NCBI RefSeq assembly: GCF_001426265.1
Contig: NZ_LMDG01000011.1
Coordinates: 1-62,032, forward strand
Direction: 5' to 3'
DNA from: Rhizobium sp. Root1220
Lineage (GTDB): Bacteria; Pseudomonadota; Alphaproteobacteria; Rhizobiales; Rhizobiaceae
DNA: 62,032 nucleotides
A model generated the notes under the pieces. That model was given only the letters and a program-made list of their open reading frames with translations. It made no database searches and was not told where the DNA came from. The translations under genes and the position numbers were made by a program. Below, in pieces: positions 52,762 through 62,032 of the stretch (the first letter of the stretch is position 1; every line of letters starts with the position of its first letter).

Positions 52762-55700
52762 GCGTTCACCTGAAAGACGACCTGCAAGAATTCCGGTCGG
52801 TTCTCGATTAGGTCGGTAAGGAAGGCCGGCGCATCGTCCATTGGCACAATATGGGTGATCACGTGCTCGCGGATTATGTCCCCGTGAGACCGAAGGAGGT
52901 CGACCGTTGCGAGAGCGAGCCGGCGGCGGTTCCAAAGGGGTGCCAGACCACGCGGTACCCGATTGATCTGAGCGCAGCGAATATTGAGTCCGTTGTGATG
53001 GAACTCCTCGCCAAGCCTTAGCTTGTCGGCTCCGCCTTGGTAGAAAGCGAGATCAATGGCGGTTCCCTGCTGCCGCAGCGCCTTGAGAGCTGTATGCAGG
53101 CTTCCGGAATGTGCACGGGTTTGAAAAACGAAGTCGGCGCCGCGGCCCATCGCGCCGTCATGCCATCGCGCCTTGGCATACTGCCAGGCGTCTTCCTCGG
53201 ACATAGCGGTCAGGCCCATTGCCTCGGCTTTGCCGCGCCGGAATTCCGATGGGTCGGTAATGACGACCTCGGATGCACCAAGCGATTGTGCGAAGAGGGC
53301 GGTCATCAAACCCACAGTGCCGGCACCGATGACGACAATCGGACGATTCTTCACACCGGCTCCGAGAAAAGGCACGTGAGCGCCAAAGGCTTCTGCGTCT
53401 GCGTGAAGAATGCCGTTGGCGGCGATCGGTCCCATCTGCGCAACGAGAATGCCCAGGATCGGGTCGATACCGGACGGAAGGGGAATGAGCAGATCGTGGA
53501 GCGGGTTGGCCGTATGACCGGATTTGTGAGCATACGTGGTAGCGACAATGTCGCCTTCCGCAAACCCGCGGGCGCGCGTTTCCGATACCCGGGCAACCTC
53601 CATGTATCCGAGAAATGGCACCGGATAATGGAGATCCGGTTCGTTCTCTATGAAGACGCTGCGTTCGCCGTCGAAGCGCGACCGAAAATAGGGATTGGTG
53701 TTTTTGAGAAATGTCAGTTCCGTACCAGCCGACAGCCCAGTGTATAGCGTATCGAGCCGAACTTGACCGTCTCCGGGAGGTCCTTCTTCGTATTCTAGGA
53801 AATAGGGGCGGCCCGGCGCCTCGACGCCAAGCGAACGAATGATGCGGTGGCCGGGCGCTACTCCCGGAGGCGGCGCTTCTGATCGCGGTTGAAACTGCAA
53901 GGGTGCCGGTGCTACCTGCCGGGTCCGCGGCGGATCAAGGCGAACCGGCTCCCCCACTTGTGCGGAAGCCGTGACGGCAAGCGCAAGCCGGTGGGTTGCC
54001 AGCGCCTCACTGTAAGGGCATCGGATACGGTTTTCTCCGCCCCGTACGGCGTCTATGAAATCGCGATCCTCACGCCAGACGGGATCGCCGTCTGCTCCGC
54101 GCACCGGACGGCCACGTCCAACATCCACCATGATCTCGCGATCGGTTAGCTCGATCGCCAGCTTGTCGGCGAAGATGTGGAGGCCTACACGGTGATTCCA
54201 CCCGAGCAGACAGGTGGAAGCAATATTTGCAACAACGCCGGTCTCGAAGGTTAGGCTTGCGGTCGTGACGGTCGGCACGTCTAGGCCGGGGAAATCGGGC
54301 CGATCAGTGTGGGCGGCACGTCCATAAACTTCCGTCACCTCGCCGACGATGAACCGAACCAGGTCGAGAAGATGAGTTGTCTGCTCGACTATTTGACCGC
54401 CAGATTTGTCTTTTTTCCACCACCATTGCGGGGGCGGCGTTGAGTCGAGCCAATAGCCGGACAGCAGTTGAGCCGGATTGTCCTTGAGGAGCTCTCGCGC
54501 CACATCGACAATGTCGAGGTAGCGCCAATGGTATCCGACCCCAGTGACGAGCCCCGACTCCGTCACGGCTTTTTCAATCTTCTTAGCCGTCTCCAAGTCG
54601 AGAGATACAGGCTTTTCAACAAAAAATGGAATTCCTCGCTCGACTAGATCCTGTTCCGGCTCACCATGCGCGAATGGCGGCACACAGACATAGACTGCAT
54701 CCGGCCGAACAACGTCCAACATCTCGCGGTGATGGGCGAAAGACTTTGCGCCGAAGCGCGCCGCCGCTTCGTCGGCCCGCCCAAGGTCTGGATCTGCAAA
54801 CCCCACCAACTCCACCTCATCGAAAGTGGCAATGACATCTAGATGGCGGCGAGCGATACCTCCCACGCCGATGAATGCGAGCCGCGTCTTTTGCATTGGT
54901 CGTTCCTTATGCATGATAGATGCAGTCTTCGGCAGAAAACGGTCGTAAACCGCCATTGTTGCATTAGCCATTCGATCAGCGGAAAACTGCCTTTGAAAGC
55001 GGTCGCGCGCAGCCATGGCGACATTCGCCAGCTTTCCCCGATCGGCTAGAGCATGCATGATGGTGGCGGCCAGCGAGGCGGGGTTTTTCGGCTCTGCGAA
55101 GAATGGATGATCTTCGCCAAGCGCTTCCACCGTGCCGCCGATGCGGGTCGCCACAACCGGACAGCCTAAAGACATCGCTTCCAGGACGGCAAGGGGCAAG
55201 CCCTCGAACACCGATGGCAGAACGAAGAGGTCGCTGAGAGCTAATATATCTGCGACATCGGGCCGTTGGCCGGTAAAGAGCACACTGCTGGAAAGTTCGA
55301 GTTCACGAACAAGGGTCTCGACTCTGACGTATTCCTCGCCCGACCCGACGAGCAACAGCCGCAATCGCGGATGTACCCGCAGAATTTCGGGCATGGCCCG
55401 CACGAGGCACTCGTGACCCTTCTGCGCGGTGAACCGTGCCACTGTCACAAGCACGATCTCATCTTGCAGTCCAAGCTCCATACGCAGAGCGGCTGCCATA
55501 ATTGGTGGGTCCGGCTCAAATATGCCGTTGCGGACGACGGTCATTCGCTCCGGTGAAATGTGGTCGCGGAAGCTTTCGCGTGAGGCCTCTGAAACGACAA
55601 TATGGTGCGCGACATATTGCGTTTTCAGCCGATACCGCTCCTGCTGCTCAGCATCGGTGAGAACATAAGGGAGATGTTCGGTGCGGATGACCGGAATGTT

Positions 55701-56015
55701 GAACAGTCTGGCTGCTTGTGCAAGTTCGTGGCCTTCCCATCCGATTCCGGCATGGACATGGAGCAAGTCTACGTTGCCTCTGGCCAACCATCTGGCCATA
55801 TCATTCTGATCGTATGCAAGCTTGATGCCTAAGCCAAAACGGGCGGCACGCTGCAAAAGTCTGCCCGGGTCCAGTGAGAGGACCAGGGTTACGTCAGCTT
55901 CGGCAGAAAGTTTGCGGCCAAGGGCGAGCATGTGCTCGCCCATACCAGAGGGTTCGCGGCTATCGGTTGCGAGGGCAATGCGGGGTTTCCTAGCCACGCC
56001 GGGTGTCTTTCTCAA
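52758..56015 (-). CDS. GT4 glycosyltransferase - Gfo/Idh oxidoreductase - zinc-type MDR dehydrogenase triple fusion
   Basis: A single 1085-residue frame without internal breaks. Residues ~10-365: GT4 transferase with TVARFTAQKGHECLVRAMPE and EX7E in FEGLPLAVLEAMS. Residues ~374-690: Gfo/Idh/MocA oxidoreductase with the Rossmann start RLAFIGVGGIARRHLDVIA and the catalytic EKPVSLDLE. Residues ~720-1085: MDR alcohol-dehydrogenase-like domain with VVIGAGTVGLMTALFAQSLG and SLGASEVVIT. The Gfo/Idh plus MDR pair is a known bi-domain oxidoreductase layout; a GT4 joined in front is unusual. It overlaps the upstream gene by 26 bp and the downstream gene by 4 bp. Confidence 0.88.
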   Translation of the reverse strand: MRKTPGVARKPRIALATDSREPSGMGEHMLALGRKLSAEADVTLVLSLDPGRLLQRAARFGLGIKLAYDQNDMARWLARGNVDLLHVHAGIGWEGHELAQAARLFNIPVIRTEHLPYVLTDAEQQERYRLKTQYVAHHIVVSEASRESFRDHISPERMTVVRNGIFEPDPPIMAAALRMELGLQDEIVLVTVARFTAQKGHECLVRAMPEILRVHPRLRLLLVGSGEEYVRVETLVRELELSSSVLFTGQRPDVADILALSDLFVLPSVFEGLPLAVLEAMSLGCPVVATRIGGTVEALGEDHPFFAEPKNPASLAATIMHALADRGKLANVAMAARDRFQRQFSADRMANATMAVYDRFLPKTASIMHKERPMQKTRLAFIGVGGIARRHLDVIATFDEVELVGFADPDLGRADEAAARFGAKSFAHHREMLDVVRPDAVYVCVPPFAHGEPEQDLVERGIPFFVEKPVSLDLETAKKIEKAVTESGLVTGVGYHWRYLDIVDVARELLKDNPAQLLSGYWLDSTPPPQWWWKKDKSGGQIVEQTTHLLDLVRFIVGEVTEVYGRAAHTDRPDFPGLDVPTVTTASLTFETGVVANIASTCLLGWNHRVGLHIFADKLAIELTDREIMVDVGRGRPVRGADGDPVWREDRDFIDAVRGGENRIRCPYSEALATHRLALAVTASAQVGEPVRLDPPRTRQVAPAPLQFQPRSEAPPPGVAPGHRIIRSLGVEAPGRPYFLEYEEGPPGDGQVRLDTLYTGLSAGTELTFLKNTNPYFRSRFDGERSVFIENEPDLHYPVPFLGYMEVARVSETRARGFAEGDIVATTYAHKSGHTANPLHDLLIPLPSGIDPILGILVAQMGPIAANGILHADAEAFGAHVPFLGAGVKNRPIVVIGAGTVGLMTALFAQSLGASEVVITDPSEFRRGKAEAMGLTAMSEEDAWQYAKARWHDGAMGRGADFVFQTRAHSGSLHTALKALRQQGTAIDLAFYQGGADKLRLGEEFHHNGLNIRCAQINRVPRGLAPLWNRRRLALATVDLLRSHGDIIREHVITHIVPMDDAPAFLTDLIENRPEFLQVVFQVNA

Positions 56016-58347
56016 GAACGCTGGCGACGGGATGTCTTTTCAGCAGACGTCGGTGGGTTGCAAGCGCCTGTCCAACGACCTGGTCCATATTGTAATATTT
56101 ATAAGTACCGAGCCGGCCCACGAACGTCACGTTATCCAGTTCGCGGGCGAGGGCTTCGTATTGTTTGTAAAGCGCCTGATTTTCAGGGCGCGGAATGGGA
56201 TAGTAAGGATCGCCATCCGCACAGGCGTATTCGTAGCTGATGCTGGTCTTGGGATGGATTTGTCCCGTCAGATATTTGTATTCCGTTGCACGTGTGTAGG
56301 GCACGTCCTCAGATGGAAAGTTGATGACGCCGGCGGGAAATATACGGCGCACACCATGCGTCTCGTGTTGAAATTTCAGGCTTCGATAAGGCAGACGCCC
56401 GAGTTTGAAATCAAAATATTCATCGATTGGCCCAGTGAAAATCACATGGTTTGCCAAGTCGTGTTGACGAAGAGTTTTGAAATCGGTGTCGACCATGATG
56501 GTAATGTTCTCATGATCCAGCATCCGCTCGAACATCCGGGTATAGCCATCGAGCGGCATAGCTTGGAATGTGTCGAGGAAATAGCGATCGTCCTCGTTCG
56601 TCCTAGTCGGCACGCGTGCAGTGACCGAGCGGTCAAGTTCGGATGGATCCAACCCCCACTGCTTGCGGGTGTAGCCTTCGAAAAAGGTTCGATAAAGCTC
56701 TGATCCGACTTGCGAAACGACGACGTCTCGCGACGTGGTAATCGGATCACAGGGTTCTGCCCGGGCCATCAGGAAACGTTGCGCGTCCGTCTCGCTGGAA
56801 AGATCGCAGCCATAAAGGACGTTCAAAGTGGTGCGATTGATCGGGATGGGAAGCCGCAAAGTGCCTACTTGGGCAAGCACCCTGTGCTCGTAGGGTCGCC
56901 AGGCGGTGAAGCGAGACAGGTAGGCGAACACATCCTCGCTGTTGGTATGGAAGATGTGGGGGCCATACTTATGAACCAGAATACCGGCTTCATTACGGTG
57001 ATCGTAGGCATTGCCGGCGATGTGGGGGCGCCTGTCGCAGATCAGCACCTTTAACCCATCTGTGGCCAGTCGCTCGGCCAGCACCGAACCAGCGAAACCG
57101 GCCCCGACGATCAGGTAGTCATATTTTCGCAGTCTAGCCTGGTTATAACTTGGATATGATTTTCCCTGGGCCGGTGGAGGGGCGTTTGTACGCGAAATAG
57201 CCTGGTCGACGATGAGCGACATGCTTTTGAACGTCGCATCCCAGGAAGCGTGTGCCAAAAGTGCGTCCACAGGCTCCAGCCAGGCCCCGCCCGAGCGCGC
57301 GAGAGCCAGCGCGGCATCGCAGCCATCGGCGAATTCGTCAATGCCGTCTGCTAGATAAACACCTCGCGTATTGCTGTAACCTCTAACGACATCTGTTATC
57401 TTTGTACTGATCACCGGCCGTCCCGCAGCGAGATATTCCGGCGTTTTGGTAGGACTGATGAAGCGGGTGGCCTCGTTGAGCGAGAATGGCATCAGTGCAG
57501 CGTCCCAGCCGGATAGGTATGCGGGCAGATCGCCGTATTCTTTCCGGCCGAGGTAATGGATGTTTTCCGCCTGAGGAAGGTCGGAGTGCGATATTTTCGC
57601 GACTGGACCGAGGAAGACAAAGGAATAGTTCGGCCGAGCGGCGGCCGTTCGCCGGATCAGATCGAGATCAAGGCGCTCGTCGATAACACCGTAATAACCA
57701 AGTCGCGGATGGGGAATGTCGGCCTGGTCCGCGGGATCCGCCAACAAGGTCCTTCCGGCCTGAAAGTGATAGGTATCGACGCTAGAAGGAAAGGCGTGAA
57801 TGTTGTCATGCCGATCCTTTTTCGCCTCGTAAAGGCTGATGCCACCGGTAAAGACCACGTCAGCACGAGCTATCAATGCGCTTTCCATGTCCTTCGTATC
57901 AGGCGAAGCAAACCGGAAATTCGCCAACTCATCCATGCAATCATAAACGACTGCGGCCGCCTCAATATGTCGGGCGAACGAATACATCATCGGCGTATAG
58001 AACCACAGAATTGGGCGTTTTGCCCCATGGAGCGAGATGAGATCGTCAAGCAGCCGACCGAGCGCCTTGTTCCGATCACGATCGTTCCACCAATGCGGGA
58101 CGCGCGGCCGAATTGCCTTGACCGTTGTGCCTTCGAAGGGGTGAATTTCAAGGTAAGCCAAGTGATGATCGGTCGGAATGTATTCCTCGAAATAAAAGAC
58201 CTGCCGATCGTTCGAGAATCGTCGCATCAGATGCTGCGGTCTCTGCAGCACGAAGTCCCACCGCAGATGAGAGAAGCAGATCAATGGGAGATCCGGAACT
58301 GCAGGCGATGCAGATGTTTGCAAAAAAGAATTTTGAACGTTCATCAA
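55990..58347 (-). CDS. glf: Glycosyltransferase fused to UDP-galactopyranose mutase
   Basis: A 785-residue fusion. Residues ~20-385 are a GT-B glycosyltransferase (PLICFSHLRWDFVLQRPQHL, then FFEEYIP-like residues, RLGYYGVIDERLDLDLIRRT, ATRFISPTKTPEYLAAGRPV). Residues ~405-785 are UDP-galactopyranose mutase: FAD-binding DYLIVGAGFAGSVLAERLA, then KYGPHIFHTNSEDVF, FEGYTRKQWGLDP, YKYLTGQIHP and YKYYNMDQVVGQALATHR. The mutase makes UDP-galactofuranose, so the operon glycan probably contains galactofuranose, added by one of the transferases. Start ATG 58347; the gene order is GT4, this gene, the triple fusion, then GT4-GH. Confidence 0.92.
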   Translation of the reverse strand: MMNVQNSFLQTSASPAVPDLPLICFSHLRWDFVLQRPQHLMRRFSNDRQVFYFEEYIPTDHHLAYLEIHPFEGTTVKAIRPRVPHWWNDRDRNKALGRLLDDLISLHGAKRPILWFYTPMMYSFARHIEAAAVVYDCMDELANFRFASPDTKDMESALIARADVVFTGGISLYEAKKDRHDNIHAFPSSVDTYHFQAGRTLLADPADQADIPHPRLGYYGVIDERLDLDLIRRTAAARPNYSFVFLGPVAKISHSDLPQAENIHYLGRKEYGDLPAYLSGWDAALMPFSLNEATRFISPTKTPEYLAAGRPVISTKITDVVRGYSNTRGVYLADGIDEFADGCDAALALARSGGAWLEPVDALLAHASWDATFKSMSLIVDQAISRTNAPPPAQGKSYPSYNQARLRKYDYLIVGAGFAGSVLAERLATDGLKVLICDRRPHIAGNAYDHRNEAGILVHKYGPHIFHTNSEDVFAYLSRFTAWRPYEHRVLAQVGTLRLPIPINRTTLNVLYGCDLSSETDAQRFLMARAEPCDPITTSRDVVVSQVGSELYRTFFEGYTRKQWGLDPSELDRSVTARVPTRTNEDDRYFLDTFQAMPLDGYTRMFERMLDHENITIMVDTDFKTLRQHDLANHVIFTGPIDEYFDFKLGRLPYRSLKFQHETHGVRRIFPAGVINFPSEDVPYTRATEYKYLTGQIHPKTSISYEYACADGDPYYPIPRPENQALYKQYEALARELDNVTFVGRLGTYKYYNMDQVVGQALATHRRLLKRHPVASVLEKDTRRG

Positions 58348-58402
58348 ACACCTCGCGAAAGCATATTGTCGAACGACGGCACATTCATAAAGTTCCCCAC
58401 GG

Positions 58403-59545
58403 TCAGCGGGCGTCGATCAATTTGCGAAGGCGGCGAATGCTATGCGGCCAAGTCCAGTTGGCGAGCACGACATTTCGAGGGCGTAACGTGTCGGTCCGTT
58501 CCAATAGGTCGCGAATGCCCTCATGGAAGTCATCCGCACTAGCCCAAGCTCCTGACTCGGCGGTAATGTACTGCAGGCCGCAACACAGAGCGCTGTTGGC
58601 GAGCACAGGAATACCCGCGAGCATGTACTCGGTGAGGATCGCTGGTGCACCGTCTTCCACGCCACATACGACTCCGATACGTGCCAGGTTCATCAGGCGG
58701 TTCACCTCGTCGAAACGCACGCCAGGCGGTCCAACGAAATCAACATTGAGGCCTAGCTGTTCAACATGGCTCCGCAGATCCTCCACCAGCTCCCCATAGC
58801 CGAAGACGCACAGCGACTTCAGAGAGCTCGGAAGCTTGGCGAGCGCCTCGAATAGGATGTCGTGACGCTTGTAAGCCTGGGCAGCCGCCACATAGATTAC
58901 GTCATAGCTCTTGGGCAGACCTAGCGGCCGGAAGGTGGACGCTGAGGCGAACTCCGGACCGATCGGCATCACGACCGTGCGCATCTGCGGATGCCGCGAT
59001 CGCACCACCGCTGATTGCCACTCCGCGCCGGTGATTACCAGATCGAAATGTTGGCTGACCTCAGGTGGGATTCGAAGGGCCGGTGCGTCGATCGAATTAT
59101 AGATTTTGAAGCTGTCGCGGCATGCAATCAGGATCTCCTCGCTCACACCGAGCCCCCAGACGCAAAGGATCTCCGGAGGACCAAATGCAGAAATGTGCCC
59201 CAGCATGTCATTTGAAGCAAAAGGCGCTTCCGGGCCGTTCAGCCGAAATGCACGCCGTACAAGCGACGGATTTCTGTCAACCCATGCTGCTGGAGGATCA
59301 CTGCCCCGCCAATGCGTCCAGATTTCTGCGCAGTCGACCATCCCATCCGCAACAGCTGCTAGTGGAAGCCGCTCAAGGTAGCCGCCATCCACTGTGACGC
59401 TGTGAGTACCGCGAGAAGGTGAAGGCGGTATTCCTCTCCTGCCATCGGTCCATCTCGTCATGAAATCTTGGGTAGGGGGAAGGTCGTCGTTACTCCAGTT
59501 CCCGTCCTGGAAATCGCTGATGACGACGATACGGCGCGCGTTCAT
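58403..59545 (-). CDS. GT4-type glycosyltransferase
   Basis: A 380-residue GT-B glycosyltransferase. The N-terminal part (RRIVVISDFQDGNWSNDDLP, then GYLERLPLAA) is unusual. The C-terminal half carries SYDVIYVAAAQAYKRHDILF, SLCVFGYGELVEDLRSHVEQ, GVVCGVEDGAPAILTEYMLA and GIPVLANSALCCGLQYITAE, the EX7E region with the first Glu in VEDGAPAILTE. It is the first gene of the fused-enzyme glycan operon, 55 bp ahead of the mutase fusion. The acceptor is unknown. Confidence 0.82.
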   Translation of the reverse strand: MNARRIVVISDFQDGNWSNDDLPPTQDFMTRWTDGRRGIPPSPSRGTHSVTVDGGYLERLPLAAVADGMVDCAEIWTHWRGSDPPAAWVDRNPSLVRRAFRLNGPEAPFASNDMLGHISAFGPPEILCVWGLGVSEEILIACRDSFKIYNSIDAPALRIPPEVSQHFDLVITGAEWQSAVVRSRHPQMRTVVMPIGPEFASASTFRPLGLPKSYDVIYVAAAQAYKRHDILFEALAKLPSSLKSLCVFGYGELVEDLRSHVEQLGLNVDFVGPPGVRFDEVNRLMNLARIGVVCGVEDGAPAILTEYMLAGIPVLANSALCCGLQYITAESGAWASADDFHEGIRDLLERTDTLRPRNVVLANWTWPHSIRRLRKLIDAR

Positions 59546-60054
59546 GGAAACCTTGGTCTAACCGTGAGGCACCGGTGATAATACCGATTATCGACCTGAA
59601 CGAACCACTCGACACAGGGTTCCACCGCATCTTGCCAGAAACAGCAAGCTCGATTGTCACCTTCGCATATCCGCAAGCACTGGTCACGATCGTTATGAAG
59701 CGGTCACCTACCGGAGCCGCCTTCCGGGCAAACTGCGCAGCCTTTTGATGTCGATGGAACCGCGGATCACGCATAGTTTAGCAAAACGGAGCGTTGGGAC
59801 GACTGCTTGCGACTATGCCAAGTAGACCGCGAGGGCGATCGCAAGCTGCCGCCGTCGAGCCAAAGATCAGGCCGTATGTCGCGGCTGCGTTCAGAGACAA
59901 ATCCGCAAGGCCGCCGAACATTGAAGACGACGCCGATACGCGCAGGAAAACGAGAGTGTTAGACCCGCCAAGCCATTTGCCGCGCATTCGGCTCGGCAAC
60001 AACGCCTGAGCTTCGGTCATCGCCACGGGAGAAAGCGCCTCAGCAGGACCATCA
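59546..60054 (-). other. Upstream region of the glycan operon, no supported gene
   Basis: Frames on both strands (for example 59490-59774 minus and 59778-60026 minus) lack ribosome sites and natural composition. The operon promoter should be here but no clear element stands out. Confidence 0.4.
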
Positions 60055-60252
60055 GGATGGCGGGCTACTCGGCGGCCTCGGCGGCTTTGCTTGACAAGCT
60101 CACCAATGCCGGCGTGACGCGACAGGCCGGAACGTCACAACAGGAACTGCTTTAGCAACTTGCCCGGCGTCGGCGATAAGCTCACGCCAAACGGTGAGGT
60201 CCCGGACCAGCAGAAGGTCGCAAGTCTGCTGGGCGGATCGTCTATCGCCTGA
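60055..60252 (+). pseudogene. YidB/DUF937 C-terminal relic
   Basis: Frames contain GLLGGLGGFA-LDKLTNAGVT, then AGTSQQELL, then NLPGVGDKLTPNGEVPDQQK, VASLLGGSSIA with TGA 60250-60252. The LTPNGEVPD-QKVASLLG end matches YidB-family proteins, of which an intact member is at 47207. At least two frameshifts and N-terminal loss are seen. Confidence 0.7.
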
Positions 60253-61007
60253 ACCAACGGCAGTCCGGCTGTCACGCTTTGTGACTCGCCAACCATTGCG
60301 ACGCAGTTCATGCCGGTGCGGTCGGGTGTATCGATAGGTCAGAGGTCTTGTGCAGGCTGAACGGCGGTTTCGAGAGACAATTTAACTGCCGCGCATCGGA
60401 CGATGATCTTCTAACTTGCCGCAGCTTCTTCGATGAGACGTTGGTCTTGCGTCACATTAGTGTGCCACTGACCAACGCGGCGGCGTTTCCGGTATCGACG
60501 CGGTCAGCGGGTCGATTGATGCCTCCTGTCCGTTTATCCAAGAGTTACCTTGATTCCAGAGACGACCAATCCTGGCGGGCTCATTCGCTCGGAACGCCAA
60601 ACGATCGTGGGGAACGTGGGTGGCCTCATGGTTGAAGCAGTCGATCCTCACACCTCGAGCAAAAAGATGGCCGCCTGTCTTTCTATCTGCGAAGGGGATA
60701 CACCTTCACATGGACCCGAGCACAAGGTTGTCTTTACCGTAACCGTCAGAGTTCAACTCGGTGGTATGGAATCGCCACCAGTCGGTTTCGTGGGCACGCC
60801 CTATTCGGAACGTGAGGTGCCGTTGTCGCTCGGAGCTATCGCAGGGCTTCAATGGGCCACGCGCTGAGATCGTGGAAACCCCGACACGGAAACGTTCGTT
60901 GTCCTTACAGCCTGCATTGTGCAATGGTCCCGTATCCTCAGTCGTGGAACGGGCTCTGGGGACTGTCAGCAACGTTGCGCTTTCGCCCTAACCTTTAAGG
61001 TAGCTAG
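60253..61007 (+). other. Interval with no supported gene
   Basis: The longest frame (60550-60867, 105 residues) includes GGLIRSERQTIVGNVGGLMV and LGAIAGLQW but no recognised domain or ribosome site. I do not call it. Confidence 0.35.
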
Positions 61008-61423
61008 ATGAGCGCTGTTAACCTCGTACCGTCCGCTCCCAATTTTTCTTCGGTTCCCGGATTGCATGACGAGCTGTCAGATATCGATTTTGTCCATGCA
61101 ATCAGCGTCGCTCTGATCGGTGAACAGGATACAACAGCGCTCTATGGCAAGATCGTGGACGCTGCAATTGCCATCACCGGATCACAGTTCGGCACGATGC
61201 AGTTGAAACGCCAACCTGCCGATGGCGGAGCGCCTGGTCTCCACCTGCTTGTCTCTCGGGGCTGAAGCCCGACGACAAGGCCGTGTGGCAGTGGGTCAGC
61301 CCGACCGCGCATAGCAGCTGCACCGCAGCCCTCAAATCCGGACGTCGGTCAATTATCGCGGACTACGAGAACTGGGATCAGATCAAGGGAACCGCTGACC
61401 TCGTACGCTGCGCGATCAATGGC
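61008..61423 (+). pseudogene. GAF-domain sensor N-terminus, frameshifted and truncated
   Basis: ATG 61008 begins MSAVNLVPSAPNFSSVPGLH, then DELSDIDFVHAISVALIGEQ and AIAITGSQFGTMQL. The frame then shifts at about 61265 to WQWVSPTAHSSCTAALKSGR, RSIIADYENWDQIKGTADL. This is the GAF module found at the N-terminus of rhizobial sensor histidine kinases. The kinase part is missing; downstream bases to 61790 hold nothing I can name. Confidence 0.72.
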
Positions 61424-61793
61424 CAAGCCCTCGCCCGCAGGAAAACAGTGCGCACATTGAACTGGTTGGGGACAGAAGCCTGCCTTTTAGGGACATCGGT
61501 CGAGGTAGTTGGCTCCCGCTGCTCAGCTGTTCTGCAGTGACGGAATATTCGTCAGGGAGCCCTGGCAGCCCAGCAACCTCCTGTCGTTGAAGCTCAAGCT
61601 CGAGTCGGGCTCTTGGAAAATGGAGCCTCGCTTTCCACTCGCCGTCTGGAAGCCCGGAGGGATGGTTTCCGTCGGAGCGTTCCGTACGATCCGGGTCTCT
61701 GCTGCCGAGCAGGCGATGAACACGCGTGTCGCTCTGTTCGGGTTGTCGCGCAAATCGCGCCCTAAAGCCGCACACGGCAGGTGGCAGTCGTGC

Positions 61794-62012
61794 TCAATGA
61801 CGCGCGTGTACATTCATATCGGGGGCGACCCAGTGATTGAAGGCGTCCTTCAGCTTTTCTTTCGCCCCCTCGAGGGCCTCGTCGCCGTATAGGCTCACGA
61901 AGCTCTGCTCATAATAGCCATTCGCCGCCAATTTCTCATGGGTTTCTCTGGGAAGGGCATTCGGCGATAGTCGACCGATCTCCTGGAAGTTATCCGTGCC
62001 GACCTGTTCCAT
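61794..62012 (-). CDS. Small hypothetical protein, possibly extending past the window
   Basis: A 72-residue protein (MEQVGTDNFQEIGRLSPNAL, then YYEQSFVSLYGDEALEGAKE, KLKDAFNHWVAPDMNVHARH). The frame stays open to the window end, so the real start may lie outside. Natural composition but no family recognised. Confidence 0.5.
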   Translation of the reverse strand: MEQVGTDNFQEIGRLSPNALPRETHEKLAANGYYEQSFVSLYGDEALEGAKEKLKDAFNHWVAPDMNVHARH

Positions 62013-62032
62013 GAGATGCAGGCTGTGTCTTC

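Noticed and set aside
60550..60867. ORF of 105 residues
   Set aside because: Start is TTG without a ribosome site, no recognised family, and it sits among relics.

Overview
The window looks like an accessory stretch of an alphaproteobacterial (Hyphomicrobiales/Rhizobiaceae-like) replicon. The support is a ugpBAEC operon, an EcfG-type ECF sigma factor, a Cache/HAMP class III cyclase beside an ABC_sub_bind protein, many small rhizobial stress families (DUF892/YciE, DUF937/YidB, DUF982, DUF2934, DUF4142, DUF6894) and high GC. No rRNA, tRNA or CRISPR array was recognised.

Layout. 1-3.2 kb: a Fic protein followed by decayed mobile/plasmid debris (serine-recombinase relic, frameshifted HNH-type protein). 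3.2-15.2 kb: an intact carbohydrate-phosphate block on the minus strand: ugpBAEC, and upstream of it an AfuABC-like transporter with an inositol-monophosphatase-family enzyme. A divergent LacI-family regulator and a hydroxypyruvate-isomerase-like TIM barrel lie on the plus strand. Three related palindromes (two between the LacI gene and the afuA-like gene, one before ugpB) suggest one regulator controls both importers. 15.8-18.6 kb: cyclase and periplasmic binding protein, convergent. 19-23 kb: stress genes, then a pseudogene run (Nramp, response regulator, methyltransferase, SDR). 23.2-27.1 kb: a tightly coupled three-gene cassette of N-formylglutamate amidohydrolase-like, DUF1704 (QEGLA) metallopeptidase and ATP-grasp ligase. 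27.4-30 kb: DUF6894 and DUF763, the latter with an amber codon in its N-terminus. 30.5-34.1 kb: small stress genes and a wrecked prophage (tail-tip protein, holin-like protein, endolysin, integrase). 34.2-49.6 kb: a stress island with an EcfG-like sigma factor, Mn-catalase, a DUF2934-receiver fusion, DUF4142, DUF72, an ATP-dependent DNA ligase, YidB and YciE, mixed with pseudogenes. 50.5-59.5 kb: a four-gene minus-strand glycan operon, three of whose proteins are multi-enzyme fusions. 59.5-62 kb: more relics (YidB, GAF).

How it works together. At least eight sites of the form GGAAC-N16-NGTT, the EcfG general-stress promoter signature, lie 8-83 bp upstream of start codons between 19 and 43 kb. 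They include one before the sigma gene itself, so this part of the window reads as a locally concentrated EcfG regulon. Several of its members are proteins of about 50-60 residues. Frameshifts and stops cluster in particular stretches, while the transport and glycan operons are clean. That favours genuine gene decay over uniformly poor sequence.
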